Shown in pieces: positions 51,144 through 60,217 of a stretch of 64,000 bases of DNA; the stretch's first letter is position 1, and each line of letters begins with the position of its first letter. Both the position numbers and the translations under genes were made by a program. The notes beneath the pieces are model-generated. The model was not told where the DNA came from and searched no databases. It saw only the letters and a list, made by a program, of their open reading frames with translations. This DNA comes from Closterium sp. Naga37s-1 (taxonomy: Eukaryota; Streptophyta; Zygnematophyceae; Desmidiales; Closteriaceae), in NCBI GenBank assembly GCA_947471745.1, contig CANJKZ010000092.1:4017001-4081000 (forward strand), written 5' to 3'.

Positions 51144-54100
51144 ATGACGGCAGATAGACTTTCCGTTCGAGTCGCGCTATGCACATGCATGCTCCTGATC
51201 AGGTAGGTAGGCGGAAGCAAGTAAAAGCGCATCGGTAGCCCGTACTGTATCCCCCTACAGGTGCTGTTTCAGTCGATTCAAAGCATCCCTGCAGCAGCGA
51301 ACCCGCATATTAGTCGCTCGGTGGCTGCTGTTATGTTTTTTTTTTTTTTGGCACCTCAGAAATCGTCTCAAATCAACCGCGTAGTAGTCCTCTTTCTTTT
51401 CCTCCAGTAAGTGCAGCCGCCAACGCGAGTCCCCTTATCCCCGTCTCCCCCTTCCCGTCTATCCGCCCCTTATTAGTGCACCCGCCACTGTCCCACTGAT
51501 CCCGCGAAACAGGGTTGCTTCCAAGCCCGATCCCCGCTTCCAAGCCCGAGCCCCCTAGTACCGCCCAGCCTTCTTCCCCGCCCCTTGCTTCCTCGCCTCA
51601 TCCCCCTCTCCCCCTTCCCTTCTATCCGCCCCTTAATGCAGCCGCCACTGTCCCACTAATTCCGCGAGACAGGGGCGCTTAGAAGCCCGCGCCCGCTAGT
51701 ACTTACCAGCTTTTTTCCCCGCCTCATCCCCCTCTCCCCCTTCCCTACCATCCGCCCCTGACTGCAGCCGCTACTGTCCCACTGATACCGAAAAGCAGAG
51801 GCGCTTCCTAGCCCGGGTCCATCTAGTACCCCATCTTCTTCCTGCCCCTTCCCGCCTCCCCTTTCCCTCCCAATAGCCTTACTAATAGCAATTTCCTCTC
51901 TGAATGCAGCCGCTACTGTCTCACTGATTGTGAAAAACACGGGCGCTTCTGAGCACGCGCAGCCTGCTTACGCGCCCCCTGCTTCCTTGCCTCATCCCCT
52001 CTCCCCGTCCTCCCCTCCTATCCCTCTCCCCCTTCCCTCCCATCGCTCTCCCCCTTCCCTCCCATCCCCCCCTGACAGCCGCTATTACCGCCCCACCGAT
52101 ACCGAAACACAGGGGTACTTCCAAGCCTGGGCCCGTCTACTATGGCTCACCAGACCTCCTTTCCAACCCGCACAAATCTTCCGGCTCGTCTAAATCTGGA
52201 CCGTTGAAATCTGGGCCGTCGAAATCCGGGTCCACGAAGCCTGGTAACCCGGTATCCGGAGGCACCCCGACAGCGGGACCGCGATGCGTTAATCGCTTTC
52301 CCTCCCGCCCGCTCTGCAAATTTGTCGACAGCCTCCGCGCGGCCGGCACGAGCGGCAAGGCTGGGACGGCCGGCACGGGCGGCAGGATGGAGCTCGTGGA
52401 CGGCACAAGCGGGAAGATTCTCCGAATCGGAGTGTATCAGATCCGGCAGAAGTTTCACCGAGATCTGCCGCCCACGAAGCTGTACGCGTTTGGGACGAGC
52501 CGCGCGCGCGCGTCGTATCCGGGTCCGACTATAGTGGCGAGGAAAGGCGCCATGACTAAGGTGCGAGATGGGACGCCGCGTAAATATGGCAGATTTTTGG
52601 GTTTGTGCACTAGACGCGTTGTTTTGAGACGTCTTAAAACTTACTGCCAGTCCACATTTCGGCTTTGTGTGAAAACACGCAGGAGCCTCCCACCCTGTTG
52701 ACATACTTCATGATTGAAGAAGGGTTTTGAGACGTCTCAAAACCCTTCTTCAATCACGTGGCATTTCTGCTTTGTGTGAAATCACGAAGGAGCCTCCCAT
52801 CCTGTTGACATACTTCACAACTCTCCTTCGTGTTGGATTGCACGTGGCAGATTCGGTGGGAAAACCATCTAACGGACGAAAAGCACATGTTGCAAGTAGA
52901 CTACACTATCAATAAGGACGTCCCTAGACCATCCCGTGGCGGCATTCCCTTCGGTGAGTGGTGCCTCGCGGTGACTTTTGAGTCGACTCAAAAGTCGCTT
53001 TGGTGAGTGGTGCCTCGCTTGAATGTTCGAATACGTTAGCGGCGCCAAAGTGCAGTGTAATTGCAATAAATACACTGTAATTAAAGACGACCCTATAACA
53101 AACTCCCACATGCACCCGCCCTGTAGGCTGTATCAGCGCACTCACTTCTCCCCCGTTGCTTGAACTTTGAGAATTCTCACAAGTTCAATCAGCGCACTCA
53201 CGTCTCCCCTCCCCCGTGCCCTCCACATTGCCCGCTTTCCCCTGCAATGCCCTTCACGCAAGGAGGTCATGCACACAGCGCCTATTTCGGCTGTTCCCAG
53301 GCGTGGTTCGCTCAGTACGAGCCTGACCCCATTACTCTCACCCACCTCCCGTTCCTTTTCTCCCCTTCCCCTCCCCTCCCTGCAGTGCCCTTCACGCAAG
53401 GAGGCCACACACACAGCTCCTACTCCGGCCACCCACAAGCCTGGTTCACTCAGTACGGCGAGCTCGGCCCTGCCCTCTCCTCCCTTCCCCAAGTCTTATC
53501 TTCTCTCTCTCGCCCATGCCCCTTCTTCCCTCCCTGCAGTGCCCTTCCGGCAAGGAGGCCACGCGCACAGCTTGTATTCCGGCCACCCCCAGGCGTGGTT
53601 CACACAGTACGGCGAGCTCGGCCCTGCCTTGTCCTCCCTTCCCCAAATCTCCACCTTTTCCATCCCGCCCATGCCCCAACTCCCCTTCCCTCCCTGCAGT
53701 GCCCTTCCGGCAAGGAGGCCACGCGCACAGCTCGTATTCCGGCCATCCCCAGGCGTGTTTCACACAGTACGGCGAGCTCGGCCCTCGCCCCACTTACACA
53801 GTACCTACTTTCTGTCTTCTCTCTCTCCCCATACCCCTTCCCCTCCCTGCAGTGCCCTTCCGGCAGGGAGGCCACGCGCACAGCTCGTATTCCGGCCATC
53901 CCCAGGCGTGGTTCACTCAGTACGGCGAGCTCGGCCCTGCCCTCTCCTCCCGATCCTCCACCCGAACCTCCCGTGCCTCCCGAACCTCTCCACTTCCCTC
54001 CTCCTCCTCTTATCCCTCTTCCGGAGGCCCTGAGGCCCCTCAAGAGCATGCATACTATTCGCAAACGTACAAGTATCTGAACCAGCACTCTGCGGCTCTG

Positions 54101-57100
54101 CTCTGGTATCGGGACCGCACTCAGGGCGTGGGGAGGTTGAACCTTATAGCGGGGATGGCAGGCCTGTACGTTGTAACGGATCCTGACGGGGCCGAGGGGA
54201 AGCGGAGAAGTGGAAAAGCAGGGAGCGGAGAAGCAGGAGGGGGAGGATCAGGAGGGGGAGGAGGAGGAGGGATAGGGGAGCAAGGGGGAGGAGGTGGGAA
54301 GGTATCGGGGGCGGGAGTGGGAAGCTGGATTCCCAAGGGGGATTACAGTATTCCTCTGGTGTTGGCGGATCGAACGTTCACAGCGAATGGATCGCTGTAT
54401 TACCCGAGGAGAGGGGTGGTGCCTGATGTGCATCCCAACTGGGTGGACGGGTTCTATGGCAACACCATTGTTGTGAATGGCCTGGTGAGAGCTATAACGA
54501 GTGTGCTTGTAAGGAGTATAGGAGCTTGTTATTCTATCATGTGGGTCCGTATTACCCGAGGAGAGGCGTGGTGCCTGATGTGCATCCCAACTGGGTGGAC
54601 GGGTTCTACGGCAACACCATTGTGGTTAATGGGCTGGTAAGAGTTCACCAACCGTGGATATAGCGAGTCCGTTTGTAAGGAGTATAGCGAGTCTGTTTGT
54701 CTCTCCCTCCTAGCACACCCCCCATTCCCTCCTGTCACCCCAGGTCTGACCGTACCTCAAGGTCCATCCAGCTCTCTGCTGCCAACGCCTGTTCATTCCA
54801 CACAAACCCACCTACTCCGCTGTCTCCCCTCCTGCTCTCCCTCCCTTCCAGGTCTGACCGTACCTCAAGGTCCATCCAGCGCTGCACAGGTTCTGACAGC
54901 TCTCTGCTGCCAATGCCTGTTCATTCCACACACACCTGCTCTCTCCCCTCCTGCTCTCTCCCCTCCTGCTCTCTCCCCTCCTGCTCTCTCCCCTCCTGCT
55001 CTCTCCCCTCCTGCTCTCTCCCCTCCTGCTCTCCCTCCTTCCAGGTCAGGCCGTACCTCAAGGTGCGTCCAGCGCTGCACAGGTCCCGCCTGCTCTCTGC
55101 TGCCAACGCCTGTTCACTCCACCCAAATCCCCTACTCCTCACCCCTCCGTTCACTCCCCTCCCTGCCCTCTCTCCCCCCTACAGGCCTGGCCGTACCTCA
55201 AGGTGCGTCCAGCGCTGCACAGGTTGCGCCTGCTCTCTGCTGCCAACGCTCGTTTCTTCAACCTCTCCTTTGTCTGTGCCGATCGCCGCGACTACCCCAA
55301 CTTCTACCCTCCTTTAAAAGGGAGCAAAGTGAAATTTGCCCAGGTAAATACATGTAGCCCGGCTTGCTTGGATCGGAGGCCGAGGCTGTACATGGCTTGC
55401 ATGGCTCGCTTCTTTCAACTCGTTCTTGTCCTCTCTGCCCTCCCTCGCCCTCCCACACAAACTCTCTTCGTTCATCCCTCACGCCCCACTTTTCCCAACA
55501 CCCCGTTTCAGATCAGCAGTGACGCCGGCTACCTCGTCTTTTGAGGCGCCTCAAAAGTCGCCGGCTACCTCGTCTGCCCAACCTACGTCCGCTCCCTCCC
55601 CGTCGCCCATGGAGAGCGAAAGGACATTCTCGTGGACTTCTCCTCGCTGCCCTCCTTCTCTCTTTTCACGCACCCTCACTCCTCCCAACACCTCTGCACT
55701 CTTTTCAACACCTCCTTTTCAGATAAGCAGTGATGCAGGTTATCTCGTCCGCCCATCCTACGTCCGCTCCCTGCTACTTGCACCAGGCGAGCGAAAGGAC
55801 ATTCTCGTGGACTTCTCCTCGCTGCCCTCCGTCTGCCGGGACGTGATTGTAACGAATTCGGCTCCCTCGCCCTTCCCTAACGGCACGCCTCCGGGCAGTC
55901 ACACGGGGGTGGTGATGCGGATTGTGATCACCCAGACGAAGAAAATCGCCAGCCCAAAAATACCCGAGAAAATATCGGTAATTTTCCCCAGAACACCCTT
56001 AGCCCAATAACATTGACCCGCGCTGCAGAGCAGCGATGGAAAACGCTGGCAACAGTTGAAAAGCCTGTTATGAGAAGACTCAAAACAGACTAACTCCCAC
56101 GTGCTTTGGTAGACTGCCTCTGAGACCCCTTTCACTAACGTCCCTCTGCTTGTTGCATGCCTCCCTCCCCTCTCCCTCACCCCTCCCTCCCCTCTCCCTC
56201 ACCCCTCCCTCCCCCACCCCTTCCCCCCCGATCAACCTCAACCAAGTAGCACATGACCGTGAAAGATGCTGGTCTCGGTTAGAGAAACACGTGTATAACG
56301 GGTATTTTTGAGACGTCTCAAAGATACCCCCCGATCAACCTCAACCAAGTGGCACAGCACCGGTGGAAGATGCTGGTCTCGGTTAAAGCCGCTCAAGCCG
56401 ATGCCCCGCCTGACCTTCCTTCCCCACCTCTCTCGTTCCCTGCTTCCCCAGAACCCTCCTCCCCCCGATCAACCTCAACGCGCAGCACAGGTGGAAGATG
56501 CTTGTCTCGGTAAAAGCCGCGCAAGCCGACGCCCCTCTCCTCTCTCACTCCCTTTCCTCCCCAACTCTCCCGTTCCCTGCTTCCCCAGAACCCTCTTTCC
56601 CCCATCAACCTAGACCAGGCAGCGCAGCACCGGTGGAAGATGCTTGTATCGATTGCAGACACTCAAGTTGACACCCCTCCTGACCTTCCTTCCCCCTCGC
56701 CCTTTTCCCATTTTGCCCCCCTTCCCTGCTTCCCCAGAACCCCCTTCCCCCAATCAACCTGAACCAGGCAGCGCAGCACCGGTGGAAGATGCTTGTCTCA
56801 GTTAAAGACGCGCAAGCTGACGCCCCTCTGCGCATGCTGATCGACAACATGGGCTTTAAGGACGCGGCCACTGAAGCGCCCAGAGTGGTACGTGTGGGGA
56901 GGGGAGGAAAGGAAAACATATCTGTAGCATGCAGGTTCCCTCCCTTCCCCTCTCCTAACTCTTCTTCCACCACAACAGGGGACCTACGAAATATGGCACA
57001 TAGTCAGCCTCTCCCCCAACGCCCACCCCATCCACATCCCCCTCGCACTCCACCGCCCCATCTTCCTCTCCTCTCTTCTTCTGCTTTGCTTCTTCCCCTT

Positions 57101-57763
57101 CTCCCTATCCTTCCACCACAACAGGGGACATACGAAATATGGCACATAGTCAACCTCTCACCCATCGCCCACCCCATCCACATTCCCCTCGCACTCCACC
57201 GCCCCATCTCCCGCCGTCGATTCGACGCAGAGGCCTTTTTGGACGGATTCTGTGCGTTTGATCGGGCGATGGGGTGGGCCAGCTACAGTAGATCTGGTAA
57301 CCACAGTAAATCTGGTAACCGTGGTAACAGCAGCAACCGCGGTAGCAGTGGGAACGGAGGGAGTAGCAGTGGCAGCGGCAGCAGTGGCAGCAGCAGCAGA
57401 AACAGAAGACAAGAGAAAGAGGAGAACACAAAGGAGGAGACAACAAATACAAAGCCGCCTATCAGAAAACCACCAGCGGAAACAGCACCTCGGTCGTGTT
57501 TCATAAAGAAGCCCAAGGGAATACCGGGAGGGGAGAGGCTGGGATGGCAAGACACAAGCGTGGTCTGGCCGAGACAGGTGCTCTCGCTCTGGGTCGCATG
57601 GGGGAGCACAGCCAGCATGGCAGCAGCAGCAGGAGGAGGAGGAGTGAAGGGAGGGTTTGGGTTTGATGCGACGAGGGGGCCTGGATACGCATGGCATAGT
57701 GGAATTGCCGAGCTGATGGACAATGAGGCTATGAGGCCAGTCGTGGTGCGCGCAGGCAAGTGA
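51144..57763 (+). CDS. LPR1-like multicopper oxidase homologue lacking most copper ligands
   Basis: Exons 51144-51202, 52113-52560, 52851-52953, 53853-54484, 55185-55343, 55723-55977, 56738-56887 and 57125-57763 give 814 residues in one frame. The order follows plant LPR1/LPR2 and bacterial CotA-like multicopper oxidases: KFHRDLPPTKLYAFGTSRA, RWENHLTDEKHMLQVDYTIN, RGGIPFVPFRQGG, AWFTQY, LLWYRDRTQGVGRLNLIAGM, PLVLADRTF, DGFYGNTIVVNGLAWPYLKV, SAANARFFNL, LLLAPGERKDILVDF, GTYEIWHIVNLSPIAHPIHI and YAWHSGIAELMDNEAMRP. Family copper motifs are altered: HLHGG becomes FRQGG, WYHDH becomes WYRDR, HPLHIHLG becomes HPIHIPLA and YHCHxxxH becomes YAWHS. Catalysis as a ferroxidase is therefore unlikely. 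A short hydrophobic leader (VALCTCMLLI) and two Ser/Gly-rich insertions are present. The first exon junction is the least certain. Confidence 0.85.
51405..52000 (+). repeat. Upstream decoys of exon 52113-52560
   Basis: Four or five copies of a segment like gcagccgctactgtcccact, gaaacaggggcgcttccaag and cccg occur near 51415/51470, 51637, 51764 and 51905. They align with the sequence across the real acceptor (gaaacacag|gggtacttcc). Confidence 0.75.
52610..52850 (+). repeat. ACGT palindromes with inverted and direct flanks
   Basis: Two ACGT palindromes occur at about 52620-52640 (one arm damaged) and 52725-52742. The second extends by a 14-bp inverted repeat (tgattgaagaaggg / cccttcttcaatca). 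On both sides of the second palindrome lie direct copies of gaaa.cacg.aggagcctcc and cctgttgacatacttca (52672-52710 and 52777-52817). Confidence 0.85.
52970..53190. repeat. TCGA and AATT palindromes with flank duplications
   Basis: cttttgagtcgactcaaaag at about 52974-52993 sits between two copies of ggtgagtggtgcctcgc, so the exon 52851-52953 donor is duplicated. At about 53161-53187, ttgaactttgagaattctca and caagttcaa form an AATT palindrome with inverted flanks, between two copies of cagcgcactcac.tctcccc. Confidence 0.85.
53240..53800 (+). repeat. Four upstream decoys of exon 53853-54484
   Basis: The first ~90 bp of the exon (PFRQGGHAHSSYSGHPQAWF and TQYGELGPA) is repeated at about 53246, 53386, 53538 and 53699, each behind ccctccctgcag-type acceptors. 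The copies stay open in at least one frame and become more similar to the real exon towards it. Confidence 0.9.
54540..55125 (+). repeat. Decoys around exon 55185-55343 and a 15-bp repeat
   Basis: A copy of the end of exon 53853-54484 (YYPRRGVVPDVHPNWVDGFY...) with donor lies at 54547-54642. Three copies of the start of the next exon (cgtacctcaaggt.cgtccag...ctgctgccaacgcctgttc) begin near 54742, 54849 and 55043. Between them a 15-bp unit cctgctctctcccct is repeated six times (about 54944-55035). Confidence 0.85.
55500..55672 (+). repeat. Decoy of exon 55723-55977 split by a GCGC palindrome with direct flank duplication
   Basis: A copy of the exon start (ISSDAGYLV) is interrupted after gacgccggctacctcgtc by the palindrome ttttgaggcgcctcaaaa (about 55539-55556). 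It then resumes by repeating gtcgccggctacctcgtc and continues to LVDFSS. The palindrome is thus flanked by 18-bp direct repeats differing at one base. Confidence 0.92.
56225..56735 (+). repeat. Upstream decoys of exon 56738-56887 with an ACGT palindrome
   Basis: Four copies of ...atcaacct.aacca...cag...gtggaagatgct (INLNQAAQHRWKMLVSVKDA) start near 56230, 56328, 56466 and 56603. A palindrome tttttgagacgtctcaaaga at about 56306-56325, with flanks ggta/tacc, lies between the first two. Confidence 0.88.
56975..57065 (+). repeat. Upstream decoy of exon 57125-57763
   Basis: GTYEIWHIVSLSPNAHPIHI-coding sequence follows ccacaacag 147 bp before the real exon; it also lacks the third His of the copper motif. 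Confidence 0.85.
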
Positions 57764-58040
57764 TAGTGGAGGTGGGGAGGCGAGAGGCTGGGGTGGCAGG
57801 ATACAAGTGTAACTAGGGTTTGACGCGACGAGGGGGCCTGGATACGCATGGCATAGTGGAATTGCAGAGCTGATGGACAACGAAGCCATGCGGCCCATTG
57901 TGATCCGTTCTGGGAAGTGATTCGGCTTCTACCTTTCTGAGGTGTTTCGGAAACACGGCCAAGGGGGTGGTTGCAGAGCGGAGCTGATGGATAATGAAGC
58001 CATGAGGCCCATCGTGGTGCGTGCAGGTAAGTGATAAGTT
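57764..58040 (+). repeat. Downstream copies of the last exon of the MCO-like gene
   Basis: The C-terminal coding part (FDATRGPGYAWHSGIAELMD...) is repeated at about 57820-57920 with its own TGA, and again in part at 57979-58035 (ELMDNEAMRPIVVRAGK, TGA). They lie beyond the predicted stop and could provide alternative 3' ends. Confidence 0.8.
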
Positions 58041-60217
58041 GCTCCCATCGTGGAGGCGGAAAGTCTGAGAGGCCCGTTGTGGTCCGTGGCAGGCAAGAGA
58101 TTCGGCTTTCTACTTACCGTATTGAGGCCATGCCGTGCCTTGAAGTCAGTCAAAGGGAGGTTGCAGGGGTGATGGATGGTGGGGTGTGGCTACACTGCCG
58201 GTGGTTGTCTTGGTGAGGCTGATAGTGGTGAGCCCACAAGGGTACCGGTAAGTGAATTTTCTTCTAGCTTTATACCGTAATTACCTTACTGAGGCGTACC
58301 GGGAACACGGTCAAAGGGGATTGCAGTGCAGGGGTGATGGATGGTTGGGGCGTGGCTACACTGCCGGTGGTTGTGCTGGTGAGGCTGATAGTGAGCCCAC
58401 GAGGGTTTCTTGGGGTGTCGGGTGCTGTGCGGCTGTTGGTGGCTGTCGGGTGAGCTCTCAAGGCGCACAGCTGCGCGGGCTTTGTGGTGTTTGTACAGGA
58501 CAGGACAGGCGTACCGTAATGTGTTTTTTTACCGGTATGATACAGTAGAAGCACCTAACCCAATGTAATGTTATCAATTTCTAAACCCAACCGAACTACC
58601 GTACCACATAGGAGTTCCATAGACACTTGTTTGCATAGTTGCGGTATACAATGACTCGATTGACCAATATACATGGTCTTTAAATAGCTTTACACAATAT
58701 ACAGACGTAAGCGCTGGCTGGCAACTTGCGAATAACTTGCAGCTAAGAAATGGCTGACAGTACCTACCGCACTCAGCCATGCTGCTATCCAAGCTCTCCT
58801 CTCCTCTTTGACACATCTCATACCGGTACAAGCTGTGACCGCCCTCACCTGCTGCTCTTGAGGCCCGGCACAGCCCGCTACTCCTCAAGCTGCTATCCAA
58901 GCTCTGCCACCCCTCTTCGGCACATCTAATGCTGGTACAACCTGTGCCCGCCCTCACCTGCTGCTCTTGAGGCCTCAAAAAGCTGCTATCCAAGCTCTAC
59001 CACCCCTCTTCGGCACACCTCATACTGGTACAAGCTATCTGCCCCCTCTCGCCTGCTGCTCGCTCCGGACTAGCAAGGCAGTGCCACCTCATCCCACAGC
59101 GGCAGCGCTTCGCATTGCCAATGCAGCATGTCACTCCCATCGCAGCACGCCCATCACGCTGCCATTCCCGCATGTCCCACTCGCTCGCCTGTTGCTCACT
59201 CCTGAATCAACGCAAAAGTCTTCTTCACAAATTGCAAGACACACCACTCGCTGCCGTTCCTGCATGCCACTCCTCTTGGAATATCTCCGTCACCACCGCC
59301 CTCACTCGCCTGCTGCTCACTCCTGAATCAACGGAAAAGCCACCTCGGCCCATTGCGACACGCCCCTCACGCTCTCATCCCAGCACACCCCTCACGCTCT
59401 CATCCCAGCACACCCCTCACGCTCTCATCCCAGCACACCCATCACGCTCTCATCCCAGCACACCCCTCACGCTCTCATCCCAGCACACCCCTCACGCTCT
59501 CATCCTAGCACACCCCTCACGCTCTCATCCCAGCACACCCCTCACGCTCTCATCCCAGCACACCCCTCACGCTCTCATCCCAGCACACCCCTCACGCTCT
59601 CATCCCAGCACACCCCTCACGCTCTTTTATCTTGACAAAAATGCAAGACACACCTCATGCTGACATCCCAACATGCCCCTCACGCTGCTGCCGTTCCAGC
59701 ACATGCCACTCCTCTTGGAATATCGCAAACACGGCAGCCCTCACTCGCTTCTTGCTCACCGGATGGTTCTCCCCGAAAATCTTCCCTGCTTGAAGGGACA
59801 TCGAGGGGGGAGAAACAGAGGGAGAAAGAGGGAGGAGATGAGGAGTGAGATGGAGAGAGGAAGAGAAAGGCAGAGGGGGAGAGAGAGAGAATCGTGTGGC
59901 CTAGTCAGACAAGCTTTGGAACAGGTAGTGAGGGGAATGTGGAACAGTGGAATCACGTGGCACGAGTTGGTGACGGCAATTAGTGAGGTATTACTGAGTC
60001 GACTCGAAATTCACACAAGCTCTGGATCAGGTAGTGAAAAGTATGTGGAGCCAGGTGGCACGAGTTGGCACGAGTTGGTGACAGCAGTAGATCAGCGATT
60101 TTCTCACTGAGTCCGGGCTTTTTCTTTGTTCTCAGCCAAGTTTTTTTTTTTAATCTCTTAAAAGAAAAGAAAAGAAAAACACACACACACATAAATAAAC
60201 TTGGACGAGAGGCTTAC
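58041..60217. repeat. Non-coding region with several local repeats
   Basis: No gene was accepted. Contents: two copies of a ~100-bp block (gatggatggtggggtgtggc...; about 58165 and 58330). Three copies of ctgctatccaagctct.ccac with following cggcacatctcatac.ggtac lie near 58784, 58893 and 58982. A 25-bp minisatellite (cacacccctcacgctctcat plus cccag), about ten copies, spans 59370-59620. Two copies of a ~100-bp block around ggcacgagttggtgac.gca flank a TCGA palindrome remnant at about 59995. Parts near 59900-60110 may be 3' exons of the minus-strand gene that follows. Confidence 0.6.

Noticed and set aside
52725..52742. Palindrome as a transcription terminator hairpin
   Set aside because: Rho-independent terminators are bacterial; here the palindromes lie inside introns of continuing genes.
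53160..54080. 306- and 288-residue open frames across the decoy array of the MCO-like gene
   Set aside because: They read through introns and decoys. The real exon is 53853-54484 with GT-AG borders and family motifs.
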